The translations under genes were made by a program, and so were the position numbers. Positions 37,010-45,519 of a DNA stretch of 64,000 nucleotides are shown piece by piece. Where the stretch lies: the IMG/VR virus record IMGVR_UViG_3300042888_000931, positions 26,068 through 90,067 of that record; one strand, given 5' to 3'. The notes under the pieces are model-generated. The model saw only the letters and a program-made list of their open reading frames with translations. It was not told where the DNA came from and ran no database searches. The stretch is from a virus. The first letter of the stretch is position 1. Each line of letters starts with the position of its first letter.

Positions 37010-37825
37010 ATGACGAAGAATTTACTGCACACTGTAATGATAAAGCCAGAAGAAAAGCCGATTCACCGCATGGATATAGCGGGACTTGAGGCAAAGATTA
37101 AAGAAGGCTATACGATTACTCGTGTAGACAAGCACACAACAAAGAAAACTTTTGCACCATCAACCATTGCTTATGGCCATGGAGAGTGTGCAAGATACTG
37201 GTACCTTGCATTTGATGGTCAGATTTTTGAAGATAATGCAGACGCATACGCATCAGCAAATATGACTGCTGGCACTCTATCACATGCAAGAATTCAAAAC
37301 GCAATGCTAAATGCTGGTATTGTTAAGGTTTTCCGTGATGAAAATAATGAAGCAACAACAGAGTTTAAGATTATAAATGAAGATCCTCCTATCTTTGGGT
37401 ATGGGGATGTCATGTTTAATTGGCAGGGAGAAGAACTCATTGGTGAAATTAAAACAATGATGAACGAAGGGTTTGAATATAGAAAGGCATCAGGCAAGGC
37501 CAAGACTGGTCACTTGATGCAATTACTTATCTATATGAAAATCTTAAAGAAACCAACAGGTGTTATGATTTATGAAAATAAAAATAATCATGAACTTCTT
37601 TTAATACCTGTAGATGTAAACGATCATTACCGTCGGTGGGTAGACCAGGCATTTGATTGGATGAGACTAGTTCGCAAGACATGGGAAGACAGAACCCTGC
37701 CAAACAAAAACTATAGATCAAATTCCAAGATATGCAAGTCATGCCCAATTAAAAAAGCATGTGAGTCTGCAGGTCCAGGCGTGTTAAAGATAGCACCCCT
37801 GGAGATTCTAAGTGAGACACTGTAA
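37010..37825 (+). CDS. Cas4/RecB-like exonuclease with Cys cluster
   Basis: 271 residues. The PD-(D/E)XK core is seen as FGYGDVMFNW near residue 130, EELIGEIKTMM near 145, and the QLLIYMKIL helix near 170. Cys60 (GECARYWYLAF) plus the C-terminal triplet in KICKSCPIKKAC (near 241-251) would ligate an iron-sulfur cluster, as in Cas4 and AddB-type nucleases. A stand-alone phage Cas4-like nuclease usually resects DNA ends for recombination; there are no CRISPR genes here. Cluster chemistry is inferred from the Cys spacing. Confidence 0.75.
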   Translation: MTKNLLHTVMIKPEEKPIHRMDIAGLEAKIKEGYTITRVDKHTTKKTFAPSTIAYGHGECARYWYLAFDGQIFEDNADAYASANMTAGTLSHARIQNAMLNAGIVKVFRDENNEATTEFKIINEDPPIFGYGDVMFNWQGEELIGEIKTMMNEGFEYRKASGKAKTGHLMQLLIYMKILKKPTGVMIYENKNNHELLLIPVDVNDHYRRWVDQAFDWMRLVRKTWEDRTLPNKNYRSNSKICKSCPIKKACESAGPGVLKIAPLEILSETL

Positions 37826-38096
37826 CTTTTGCGATAAACAATTTACTCAATCAGTATCGTATCAAATATACTGCTCTGTTGAATGTAGAGAACTTGCAAC
37901 AAAAGAAAAAATTGCTGCAAGGTATATGCAATCAAAAAGAGCAAAAAGAAAAGGAAAGACAAGACTTTGCAAGTCTTGCTCTATGCCACTTTCAATCTAC
38001 AATGATTTCCCAGTTTGCTCATCTTGTTCTATAAATCCAGACGCTGTGAGCAAAGCAATTAAAAAGATTAAGGATAAGACAGATGGTAAAAAATAA
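37812..38096 (+). CDS. Small double zinc-ribbon protein
   Basis: 94 residues from GTG 37812, overlapping the Cas4-like gene by 14 bases. Two zinc sites are visible: CNFCDKQFTQ with YCSVECRELA, and RLCKSCSMPL with VCSSCSINP. The linker and ends are Lys/Arg-rich (MQSKRAKRKGKT, KAIKKIKDKTDGKK), suggesting nucleic-acid binding. It overlaps the resolvase gene that follows. Confidence 0.65.
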   Translation: MRHCNFCDKQFTQSVSYQIYCSVECRELATKEKIAARYMQSKRAKRKGKTRLCKSCSMPLSIYNDFPVCSSCSINPDAVSKAIKKIKDKTDGKK

Positions 38097-38673
38097 GTGG
38101 GGGCTAGAAATAAAGCCACACAAGATCTGCGCCATTGACGCTAGTACAAACAGTCTTGCCTTTGCATTATTTTCTGGAGATGATCTTGAGTCTGTGGGAA
38201 AGATTAACTTTGAAGGAAACGATATATATGAAAAGGTTATGGATGCAGGTAAAAAGGTAAAAGCATTCTTTGATATATATGATGGGTTTGAAGCAATAAT
38301 TATTGAGCACACTGTTTTTATGAATAGCCCTAAGACTGCTGCAGATCTCGCATTGGTACAGGGTGCAATCCTTGGATCAGCAGGACAAACTGGAACTAAG
38401 GTTATAGGAAAAGTTTCTCCTATTACCTGGCAAAACTACATCGGTAATAAAAAAATATCAAAGGATGAGCAACTGTTCATTCGATCTCAAAATCCAGGAA
38501 AGTCTGTTTCTTGGTACAAGTCTTACGAAAGAAATATTCGTAAGGAGAGAACCATTAAGTTTATTAACACTATTTATGATAGATCAATTACTGATAACGA
38601 TGTTGCAGATGCATGCGGGATTGGGCACTGGGCACTAAAAAATTGGGGGAAAGCAATTGGAGTTGACAAATAA
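38083..38673 (+). CDS. RuvC-like Holliday junction resolvase
   Basis: 196 residues. The RNase H fold of RuvC-type resolvases is recognised from KICAIDASTNSLAFALF (Asp19), AIIIEHTVFMNS (Glu near 73), the KVSPITWQNYIG segment and the C-terminal TDNDVADACGIGHWALKNW with two Asp. Such phage enzymes resolve branched DNA before packaging. It lies in the recombination block next to the RecA-like and Cas4-like genes. Confidence 0.8.
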   Translation: MVKNKWGLEIKPHKICAIDASTNSLAFALFSGDDLESVGKINFEGNDIYEKVMDAGKKVKAFFDIYDGFEAIIIEHTVFMNSPKTAADLALVQGAILGSAGQTGTKVIGKVSPITWQNYIGNKKISKDEQLFIRSQNPGKSVSWYKSYERNIRKERTIKFINTIYDRSITDNDVADACGIGHWALKNWGKAIGVDK

Positions 38674-38677
38674 CATT

Positions 38678-38833
38678 ATGGCTGCTAAACTATATACATC
38701 AGAAGTCTTTATGCGTAAGAGATATCTTATGGATAAGAAGACTCCAGAAGAGATTGCAAAGGAATGTGGATGCTCACTAGAGACGATCTATGTTTACCTT
38801 GCTAAGTTTGGATTAAGGAAATCAAAACGATGA
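38678..38833 (+). CDS. Small helix-turn-helix protein
   Basis: 51 residues. The segment KTPEEIAKECGCSLETIYVY followed by LAKFGLRKSK is a classic helix-turn-helix of the resolvase/sigma-like type. Its small size suggests a DNA-binding regulator or a terminase-type recognition module. It lies between the resolvase and a small membrane protein and overlaps the latter by four bases (ATGA). Confidence 0.6.
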   Translation: MAAKLYTSEVFMRKRYLMDKKTPEEIAKECGCSLETIYVYLAKFGLRKSKR

Positions 38834-38964
38834 ATAAATTTGAAAAAGCATTAGTCGCACTTGCTGTAGCAGGTAGCGTGGGTTTTGCCTTTGCGTTTGC
38901 TGCACTAAAAGGAATTCCAGAAACATTTGATTGGGAATCTGACGAGGAGGAATCTTATGAGTGA
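38830..38964 (+). CDS. Small single-pass membrane protein
   Basis: 44 residues with one hydrophobic helix (ALVALAVAGSVGFAFAFAAL) and an acidic end (DWESDEEESYE). It is coupled by ATGA to the helix-turn-helix gene and overlaps the next gene by 8 bases; the GAGGAGG coding for its acidic tail is also the ribosome site of the DUF3310 gene. Function unknown. Confidence 0.55.
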   Translation: MNKFEKALVALAVAGSVGFAFAFAALKGIPETFDWESDEEESYE

Positions 38965-39199
38965 TAATCTAAACATAACCGTTGACCAAGTAAACAATCC
39001 ACGACACTACACATCAGATCCATCTGGTATTGAGTGTATTGAGATAACTCGTCATCGTAATTTTAATATTGGTAATGCTTTCAAGTATCTTTGGAGAGCA
39101 GGACTTAAGGATGAAGCAAAGACCATACAGGATTTAGAGAAGGCAATTTTCTATATTAAAGATGAGATAAACAGACTAGAAGGCAAGCATGTCAACTGA
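38957..39199 (+). CDS. DUF3310 family protein
   Basis: 80 residues from ATG 38957 after GAGGAGG. The sequence QVNNPRHYTSDPSGIECIEI, FNIGNAFKYLWRAGLKDE and ELEKAIFYIKDEINRL-type helix is diagnostic of DUF3310, a small protein common in phages, sometimes annotated as a nucleotide kinase without strong proof. The longer frame from 38927 lacks a ribosome site. It overlaps the small terminase gene by 11 bases. Confidence 0.8.
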   Translation: MSDNLNITVDQVNNPRHYTSDPSGIECIEITRHRNFNIGNAFKYLWRAGLKDEAKTIQDLEKAIFYIKDEINRLEGKHVN

Positions 39200-39725
39200 A
39201 GACGATCTAGTTAAGCATCTTGACCAAGTAAACTTGGTAGTGGAAGAATACCTAAAAGGTAATGATCCAACAGTAATATCAAAGCAACTTTCTATACCAA
39301 GACAAAGAGTGGTAACTCTTATCAATGAATGGAAGGTCATGGCCTCAGCCAATGACGCTATCCGTGCTCGTGCTAAAGAAGCACTAGCAGCAGCGGACAC
39401 ACACTACAGCAAGTTAGTATCTCGCACATACGAAGTTATTGATGAAGCATCTATGACTAACAACCTTAGCGCAAAGACTGCAGCAATTAAACTTGTAATG
39501 GATATTGAATCAAAGAGAATTGACATGCTTCAGAAGGCTGGCCTACTTGAGAACAAAGAACTTGCTGAAGAGATGATGGAAATTGAAAAGCGTCAGGAGA
39601 TTCTTGTTCTTATCCTTAAAGATATTGCCTCAGAGTATCCACAGGTTCGTGATGAAATTATGCGTAGACTTTCTGCATTTGCAAAAGACAATGAGGTGAT
39701 TACAGTTGTCCACGATGTTCAATGA
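39189..39725 (+). CDS. Putative small terminase subunit
   Basis: 178 residues. The N-terminal helix-turn-helix (DPTVISKQLSIPRQRVVTLI) could recognise the packaging site. A helical middle (AKTAAIKLVMDIESKRIDML) would oligomerise and the C-terminus is charged. It directly precedes and overlaps the large terminase gene, the usual order. Arg codons are CGT-rich in its second half. Confidence 0.75.
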   Translation: MSTEDDLVKHLDQVNLVVEEYLKGNDPTVISKQLSIPRQRVVTLINEWKVMASANDAIRARAKEALAAADTHYSKLVSRTYEVIDEASMTNNLSAKTAAIKLVMDIESKRIDMLQKAGLLENKELAEEMMEIEKRQEILVLILKDIASEYPQVRDEIMRRLSAFAKDNEVITVVHDVQ

Positions 39726-41502
39726 GTTTCTTGAAGCACTGCAGGATGATCACTTTCAGGAAATACCAGTAGACGCAAGAACATTTGTTGAGGGTGAAGC
39801 ATACCTTGGACAACCACCATTGTCTGATATCCAGTATGACATTGTTGAGGCAATGAGCCAGATCTATCGTAAAGAAGATTTGATTAGTATGATGGGTGAA
39901 GAAAAGGGTACTAAGTACTACAACAAATATACAAAGAATGAAATCATCCTGCAACTTGGCAAGGGATCTGGAAAAGACTTCACATCAACCGTAGCATGCT
40001 CATATATCGTATACAAACTGTTATGTTTAAAAGATCCAGCAAAGTATTTTGGCAAGCCATCTGGAGATGCTATCGACTTAATCAACGTTGCTATTAACGC
40101 ACAACAAGCAAAGAACGTTTTCTTTAAAGGTTTTAAATCAAAGATTGAAAGATCCCCATGGTTTGCTGGAAAGTATTATGCAAAGGCTGACTCAATTGAG
40201 TTTGATAAATCTATTACCGTTTACTCTGGTCACTCAGAGCGTGAGTCACATGAGGGTTTAAACCTTTTGCTTGCAGTCCTTGATGAGATTTCTGGTTTTG
40301 CATCTGAGGTTGGAACAGGAAATGAACAAGGAAAGACTGCTGATAACATCTACAAGGCTTTCCGTGGGTCAGTTGACTCACGCTTCCCTGATCTTGGCAA
40401 GGTAGTTCTTCTATCATTCCCCCGTTATCCAGGAGACTTTATTTCAGAAAAGTATGACGATGTTATTGCTGAGAAAGAAGTTATAGAAAGAACTCATCAG
40501 TTTACAATCAATCCACTTCTTCCAGAAAATAGTCCAGACAACAACTTTGAAATTTCCTGGGATGAAGATCAAATCATTTCATACAAATATCCAGGAGTAT
40601 TCGCATTAAAAAGACCTACATGGGAAGTAAACCCTACACGCAAGATAGATGACTTCATGATTGCATTCATGACGGACCTTGGAGATGCAATGATGCGCTT
40701 TGCATGTGTACCAACATTTGCTTCTGATGCATTCTTTAAGCAGGCAGACAAAGTAAGAGCCTGCATGACACTAATAAATCCAGTAGACAATTTTAGAAGG
40801 TTTGCAGAAAACTTTAAGCCAGATCCAACAAAAAAGTATTATGTACATGCTGACCTTGCACAAAAGCACGATAAGTGTGCTGTGGCAATTGCACATGTAG
40901 ACAAGTGGGTAAATATCCAGGTAATTAATAACTACGAACAAGTTGCACCAATTGTAGTAGTAGATGCAGTAGCATGGTGGGAGCCAAAGGTAGAAGGGCC
41001 AGTCAACCTGTCAGAAGTTAAGCAGTGGATTCAGAACCTAAGAAGAATAGGGTTTGATATTGGCATGGTTTCATTTGACCGTTGGCAATCATTTGATATT
41101 CAAAATGAGTTAAAGCAAGTAGGAATGAAAACTGATACTGTTTCTGTTGCCAAGAAGCACTACGAGGATATGGCTATGCTTGTATACGAAGAAAGACTTG
41201 CTATGCCTGCAATTGATTTATTGTTTGATGAACTAACACAGTTAAAGATTATGAAAAATGATAGAGTTGACCACCCCCGCAAAAAGTCAAAGGACTTGGC
41301 TGATGCTGTGTGTGGAGCAATATTTGGGGCAATATCACATACCCCAAAAAATATAGACACTGAAGTAGAGGTTCATACTTTTAAGGATAGACCAAAAACT
41401 CCAGAGGAGCAATTTGACTTAGAAAGTCGCAATGTGATACAATATAAACCTAGCCAAATAGAAGAAATAAAAGACTATTTGGACAGACTAAAAACACTAT
41501 AA
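39706..41502 (+). CDS. Terminase large subunit
   Basis: 598 residues. The TTG at 39706 follows GAGGTGAT by 5 bases; ATG 39715 is the alternative. The packaging ATPase has Walker A LGKGSGKDFTST near residue 85 and Walker B LLLAVLDEISGF near 190, followed by a Thr/Ser coupling region. The nuclease domain shows YYVHADLAQKHDKCAVAIAH near 380 and KSKDLADAVCGAIFGAIS near 530, carrying the RNase H-type acidic residues. It cuts concatemers and drives DNA into the prohead. It is separated from the portal by most of the structural and replication genes. Confidence 0.92.
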   Translation: MSTMFNEFLEALQDDHFQEIPVDARTFVEGEAYLGQPPLSDIQYDIVEAMSQIYRKEDLISMMGEEKGTKYYNKYTKNEIILQLGKGSGKDFTSTVACSYIVYKLLCLKDPAKYFGKPSGDAIDLINVAINAQQAKNVFFKGFKSKIERSPWFAGKYYAKADSIEFDKSITVYSGHSERESHEGLNLLLAVLDEISGFASEVGTGNEQGKTADNIYKAFRGSVDSRFPDLGKVVLLSFPRYPGDFISEKYDDVIAEKEVIERTHQFTINPLLPENSPDNNFEISWDEDQIISYKYPGVFALKRPTWEVNPTRKIDDFMIAFMTDLGDAMMRFACVPTFASDAFFKQADKVRACMTLINPVDNFRRFAENFKPDPTKKYYVHADLAQKHDKCAVAIAHVDKWVNIQVINNYEQVAPIVVVDAVAWWEPKVEGPVNLSEVKQWIQNLRRIGFDIGMVSFDRWQSFDIQNELKQVGMKTDTVSVAKKHYEDMAMLVYEERLAMPAIDLLFDELTQLKIMKNDRVDHPRKKSKDLADAVCGAIFGAISHTPKNIDTEVEVHTFKDRPKTPEEQFDLESRNVIQYKPSQIEEIKDYLDRLKTL

Positions 41503-41519
41503 ACAAGGAGAAATAAGTA

Positions 41520-42692
41520 ATGAATTCATTCAAGAAAATCGCACTAGCCGTGGTTGCAGCCATGACTTTGGGCATGGTCGCAGTAGCACCTGCAAATGCT
41601 ACAGTAATGACAGTGGCGGTAACGCTAGACGGAACAGCAAACACAACAAACGGTGTAATTGCTACCCCTGCCACACTACCAGTCCCAGCAGACAACACAA
41701 TCGATGCAGCAGATGCACTACGATTTGTGGCAACAGTTGCAGCAGGAACATCAGTTACTGCAGTAGCAACTAACGCAACAATCGTATCTGCACTACACAC
41801 ATCAGCAGCACCAGTCGGAGCATCGTCAGGATCATCATCTTTGACAATTGCAACAGGCACTGGAACAACTGCAACATTTTTTGTCTACACAAAGACAACA
41901 GCAATTGGCACAGTTGTAATCAACAACGGTGGAACAACTCTTACATACTATGTACAGGGTACTGCTGGTAAGATCAACAACCTAACAGTTTCAGCACCTT
42001 CAGCAGGTGCAGCAGGAACTAAGCAGGATATCGTTGTAACTGCAACAGATGCATTTGGTAACAAGGTATCTGGTAAGTCAATTACAGCAACCGTATTTGC
42101 TTCAACAGCAGTTATGGACACAGCAACAGTAACAACTGGTGCTACACTAACAGATTTTGGAACAGCAACCTTCAAGGCTACTCTTCCAACAACAGGAACA
42201 CGCTCACTAATTACTTTTGCACCAACAACATCATCAGATGCAGTTGCAGCAGCAGTAGTTGGTTTGACTGCTCCAACACTTGCACCATTCGCAGAGATTG
42301 CAGTTCGTGATCTAGTATCAGAACTTGCTGCACAGACTGCTGCAAAGATTGCTGCAGAGAATGCTCTTGCTGCTGCCGTTGCTAAGGCTGCAGCCGATGC
42401 TGCTGCTGCAAAGGTTGCTTCAGATGCAGCACTTGCTGCTAAGAATGCAGAACTTGCAAAGTTCAAGGACGACACAACAACAGCAGTTGCTCAGGCAAAG
42501 GCTGCTTCAGATAAGGCACTTGCAGATGCAAAGGTAGCATCAGATGCTGCTCTTGCTGCTAAGGATGCACAGATTGCTAAGTTGACTGCAGATAATGCAG
42601 CAGCACTTTCTTCTTTGAAGAAGTCATTCAATGCACTTGCTACAAAGTGGAACAAAAAGAATCCAAAGGCTAAGGTTACTCTAGTTAAGTAA
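41520..42692 (+). CDS. Secreted surface (S-layer-like) protein with Ala-rich coiled coil
   Basis: 390 residues. A signal peptide is evident (MNSFKKIALAVVAAMTLGMV, cleavage after PANA near residue 27). The mature part has Thr/Val/Gly beta repeats, an Ig-like segment near 160-230 (DIVVTATDAFGNKVSGKSIT), then ~110 residues of Ala/Lys coiled coil with the twice-repeated KVASDAALAAK unit. It ends in a basic ATKWNKKNPKAKVTLVK. It resembles host actinobacterial cell-surface proteins rather than virion proteins and may alter the host envelope or exclude other phages; that is inference. A strong terminator follows. Confidence 0.7.
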   Translation: MNSFKKIALAVVAAMTLGMVAVAPANATVMTVAVTLDGTANTTNGVIATPATLPVPADNTIDAADALRFVATVAAGTSVTAVATNATIVSALHTSAAPVGASSGSSSLTIATGTGTTATFFVYTKTTAIGTVVINNGGTTLTYYVQGTAGKINNLTVSAPSAGAAGTKQDIVVTATDAFGNKVSGKSITATVFASTAVMDTATVTTGATLTDFGTATFKATLPTTGTRSLITFAPTTSSDAVAAAVVGLTAPTLAPFAEIAVRDLVSELAAQTAAKIAAENALAAAVAKAAADAAAAKVASDAALAAKNAELAKFKDDTTTAVAQAKAASDKALADAKVASDAALAAKDAQIAKLTADNAAALSSLKKSFNALATKWNKKNPKAKVTLVK

Positions 42693-42705
42693 TTAGTCCA
42701 ACATT

Positions 42706-42735
42706 AAAGGGGTTGCCAATTACGGTAGCCCCTTT
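42706..42735 (+). terminator. Intrinsic terminator after the secreted protein
   Basis: AAAGGGGTTGCC pairs with GGTAGCCCCTTT (12 bp, G-U pairs included) around a 6-base loop, and the right arm runs into TTTTTTG. The next promoter follows within 20 bases. Confidence 0.87.
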
Positions 42736-42749
42736 TTTGTGCAATAAAA

Positions 42750-42758
42750 TGGTATAAT
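42750..42758 (+). promoter_or_regulatory. Extended -10 promoter
   Basis: TGGTATAAT just after the terminator. Transcription near 42765 would leave a leader of about 30 bases holding AAGGGGGAAAGG before the ATT start at 42797. Confidence 0.65.
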
Positions 42759-42796
42759 CATCCTATCAGACATGTCGTCTGCAAGGGGGAAAGGTA

Positions 42797-44944
42797 ATTA
42801 AACGACTACTAAGAATAGTAACAGCCACAGTTCTAGCCTTTGGCTGGCTACTTATAGCCCCCCAGGAAGCCCACTCTGATGATCCACTCACAGTAGCAGC
42901 CCAAGAAATACAGGAACTTAACGATAGCGTAGATGACCTTGGCTATCAAGATGATTTTATAGATCTTATAGAGATAGCAGAAAATAAGTTTGCCTCAGCC
43001 ACAAATGCGAAGGAACTTAAAGATGATGCCTATGATGCCCATGAAGATGCAGTAGAGGCAGAGGCCACAGCCTTAGAAGCAAAGAACCTTGCCCAATCAA
43101 ATGTGGATGGTCAGACAGCGACAGTAGCCTTGGCCCTTGAACATAAAGACAACGCTCTTGAAGAAAGAAACGATGCACAGGATGCTCTCAGCATAGCCAA
43201 CATAAATGTTCAAACCACCCAATCAAATATTCAGAGTGCTGGGGGACAGGGTTTGGCATATACGGTTTATCATTTAACTAGAACATTTCCTGGCATAGCA
43301 ACTCCAAGTGGAGTTATCTGTTCTGGTACATGGAATTCAAATTCTATGCAACTGCCAGTTTGCGGTAATAGATATGAAAACTTTGTAGTTAAATTTACTG
43401 GGAGAATTACTGTTCCAGATCACTGGACACAAACATATTTTGCAGGATCCACAGACGATGGTTTTAGAATGTATGTTGATGGACAACTTGCTGTCAATAA
43501 CTGGGTGGAACAGGGTGTTACCTGGAGTGATTACTCGCCAGTGTATGATGTTAGTGAAGACAAGACTTTAGATGTAGAAATTTGGTGGTATAACGGAGGA
43601 GGCCCAGGCTCTTACCATCTTGGATGGGCAATTCCTGGAGGTTGGACTGGAGCAGGTTGTGATTATACTGGTGGATGGGGAGTAGGTTTTAGTTGTAACC
43701 TTGGAACATTCTCTTCTGGACCAGGACCAACTCAATCACAGTTAAATGCATATGATGAAGCACTTGCAGCAAGGGCTACAGCACAAACAAATTATAATAA
43801 TAAGTTAGCAGTTTACAATGACAAACTAAGCGTATACAACTCTGAGAATGCAACACTGTCATCAATGAATCAGGTTTTGCAAACCAAAACACAGGAACAT
43901 CTTGATGCAGTTGCAGATACAGAAGATGCTTTAGAGTTGAAGAATAGCAGAATAGAAATATACAATCAGTCAATCGTTGACTTAAATAATTCTATTAATG
44001 ATGCATGGGAATATTACTACGAGCAAGCACAAAGAGAACTTAATGCTGCTATTGCTCAAGCAGCAGCAAATGCTGCAGCCAATCAGCCTACCCCAGAACC
44101 CACACCAGAACCTTCTCCAGAACCAACTGAAGAGCCAACAGATGAACCAAGCCCAGAGCCATCCCCAGACCCAACAGATGAACCAACTGAAGAACCAACT
44201 GAAGAACCTACACCAGATCCTTCTCCAGAGCCTACAGGAGACCCTACAGATGAGCCTACACCTGAACCTACCCCAGAAGTTACCCCAGATCCAGAACCAA
44301 CTGAAGAGCCAGTTGTAGACCCAACTGAAGAGCCTACTCCAGAGCCTTCCCCAGAACCTGGACCAGATCCAGAGCCAGAAGATAATCCTTGGACTGAACC
44401 AGATGTAGAAATCAAAGATGAAGTATTAGAAGCCCTCATTCCTGAAAAGGGAACTGGTACATCAGAAGATTTATCTGGAGTTATTGCTAACCTTACAAGC
44501 AAAGATAATAAGTTAGTTACTCTTTCCCCTGAACAAATTACAGCAGTAAGTCAAACACTCAAAGCATTGACGCAAGAAGCAAAAGTAGAAGTTGCAGAAG
44601 ACCTTGGTATTAAGCCGTCAGAAGTTGCAGAGATTGCTGAGCAGATGAAGTCTAACCCAGCACTTGCCGAAGCATTTGTTGAGTTTACTGACAGAGCAGA
44701 ATCAGCAGGAGAAACCCCAATGCCATTTACATTAGCAGATGCAGTAACAGAAGTACAGACAGAAGCATTTTTAGCAGACCCACTTGGTGCAGTATTTGAA
44801 GTGGATGTTACAGAACTCCTATCCAATTTCTCTGAGTTGGGTATGGATATGACAGATGATCAGAGAGAAAAAGCCCAAGAAGTCATTATCCCAGTAATCA
44901 TTGTTTCACAGATTGCAAATGTAATGATTGGGATGAGGAGGTAA
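42797..44944 (+). CDS. Secreted PA14-domain protein with Pro-Glu repeats, ATT start
   Basis: The frame stays open well upstream of the first conventional start (GTG 43103). Read from ATT 42797, just behind AAGGGGGAAAGG, it begins with a textbook signal peptide: Met-KRLLRIVTATVLAFG, WLLIAPQEAHS. No ATG, GTG or TTG exists in frame before that peptide. The 715-residue product has an Ala/Glu coiled region (~30-150), a PA14 lectin-like domain (~155-310: FVVKFTGRITVPDHW, STDDGFRMYVDGQLA), a second coiled region, a long PTEEPTPEPSPEP linker (~430-530), and a helical end with a hydrophobic VIIPVIIVSQIANVMIGM. It is likely an extracellular glycan-binding protein. Confidence 0.72.
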   Translation: MKRLLRIVTATVLAFGWLLIAPQEAHSDDPLTVAAQEIQELNDSVDDLGYQDDFIDLIEIAENKFASATNAKELKDDAYDAHEDAVEAEATALEAKNLAQSNVDGQTATVALALEHKDNALEERNDAQDALSIANINVQTTQSNIQSAGGQGLAYTVYHLTRTFPGIATPSGVICSGTWNSNSMQLPVCGNRYENFVVKFTGRITVPDHWTQTYFAGSTDDGFRMYVDGQLAVNNWVEQGVTWSDYSPVYDVSEDKTLDVEIWWYNGGGPGSYHLGWAIPGGWTGAGCDYTGGWGVGFSCNLGTFSSGPGPTQSQLNAYDEALAARATAQTNYNNKLAVYNDKLSVYNSENATLSSMNQVLQTKTQEHLDAVADTEDALELKNSRIEIYNQSIVDLNNSINDAWEYYYEQAQRELNAAIAQAAANAAANQPTPEPTPEPSPEPTEEPTDEPSPEPSPDPTDEPTEEPTEEPTPDPSPEPTGDPTDEPTPEPTPEVTPDPEPTEEPVVDPTEEPTPEPSPEPGPDPEPEDNPWTEPDVEIKDEVLEALIPEKGTGTSEDLSGVIANLTSKDNKLVTLSPEQITAVSQTLKALTQEAKVEVAEDLGIKPSEVAEIAEQMKSNPALAEAFVEFTDRAESAGETPMPFTLADAVTEVQTEAFLADPLGAVFEVDVTELLSNFSELGMDMTDDQREKAQEVIIPVIIVSQIANVMIGMRR
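44086..44393 (+). repeat. Pro/Glu/Thr-coding tandem repeat
   Basis: Degenerate 12-18-base units such as GAACCAACTGAA encode repeated TEEP/TPEP/SPEP in the PA14 protein. The DNA repeats could expand or contract by slippage and change linker length. Confidence 0.75.
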
Positions 44945-44946
44945 AA

Positions 44947-45153
44947 ATGAAAATAATCAAAAAGGTTGTGAAGGGATTCTTCACATGGCTTAAAGATGCA
45001 GGGGTGGAAGTGATTGCACAGGCCTTTACTCTCCTTGGCTTCTTCATCGCATGGCTAACTTTGACGGGATCAGCAAGGGATATTGTTGGTATTGCAGTGC
45101 TTGCAACAACAGTAATCTGGCTAATTACAATCCCACTAAGAAAGGAGGACTAA
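44947..45153 (+). CDS. Small membrane protein, holin candidate 1
   Basis: 68 residues: a basic amphipathic start (MKIIKKVVKGFFTWLKDAG) then two hydrophobic helices (VIAQAFTLLGFFIAWLTL, IVGIAVLATTVIWLITI) and a charged end RKED. It starts two bases after the PA14 gene behind GAGGAGG. Size, topology and proximity to a second small membrane protein and the endolysin support a holin role; no specific family is claimed. Confidence 0.6.
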   Translation: MKIIKKVVKGFFTWLKDAGVEVIAQAFTLLGFFIAWLTLTGSARDIVGIAVLATTVIWLITIPLRKED

Positions 45154-45155
45154 AT

Positions 45156-45440
45156 ATGGCAACTAAAAAGGTAGTAGAGCCTCCTAAGAAGGAGCACCCA
45201 CAAAAGGCAATCACTAATATCTTGATGAGAATCGTAGCAGTCTTTGCAGCATCTGGTCTATCAGTACTTGGTGCTGGAGCAGTAGTAGGAATTGACACAG
45301 TTCAGGCAGTATTCTTAGCAGGACTATTAGGCGTAGCAACAGTCATTGAAAGACTGGCAAGGGCTTTTTTGGACGATGGAAAACTCACATTGGCAGAGAT
45401 CAATGATGCGTTTAAGACGGTAGACAAAAAGGCTAATTAG
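45156..45440 (+). CDS. Small membrane protein, holin candidate 2
   Basis: 94 residues from ATG 45156 behind AAAGGAGGA; the longer frame from 45051 overlaps the previous gene without a site. A Lys-rich start (ATKKVVEPPKKEHPQKA) precedes two hydrophobic helices (MRIVAVFAASGLSVLGAGAV, VQAVFLAGLLGVATVI). A cytoplasmic FLDDGKLTLAEINDAF follows, resembling an EF-hand-like loop seen in some actinophage holins. It pairs with the gene at 44947 and could act with it in lysis. Confidence 0.6.
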   Translation: MATKKVVEPPKKEHPQKAITNILMRIVAVFAASGLSVLGAGAVVGIDTVQAVFLAGLLGVATVIERLARAFLDDGKLTLAEINDAFKTVDKKAN

Positions 45441-45456
45441 TCATTATTGACGGTAG

Positions 45457-45512
45457 TTGACAGCCCTCTCTGGGTAATGGTATACTTAAGTATCACCTAT
45501 CTGGAGAGGGCT
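45457..45512 (+). promoter_or_regulatory. Promoter with nested palindromes
   Basis: TTGACA (45457-45462), 18-base spacer, TATACT (45481-45486) preceded by TGG. A perfect 12-bp palindrome, ATACTTAAGTAT (45482-45493), covers the -10 and start site. A 9-bp inverted repeat, AGCCCTCTC (45462-45470) with GAGAGGGCT (45504-45512), brackets the whole promoter. This looks like a repressor site. The right arm also carries the ribosome site of the gene at 45520. Confidence 0.65.
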
Positions 45513-45519
45513 TTATGCC

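Noticed and set aside
37010-37825. Cas4-like gene as evidence of a CRISPR system
   Set aside because: No repeat-spacer array or cas1/cas2 is visible, and stand-alone Cas4-like nucleases are common in phages.
42325-42537. Leu/Gln-rich plus-strand ORF within the secreted protein gene
   Set aside because: It is a frame-shifted reading of Ala/Lys codon repeats, without start signals.
44083-44502. Minus-strand ORF of GSGVGSSVGS repeats
   Set aside because: It is the reverse reading of the Pro/Glu repeat in the PA14 protein; it has no ribosome site and its repeats are a by-product.
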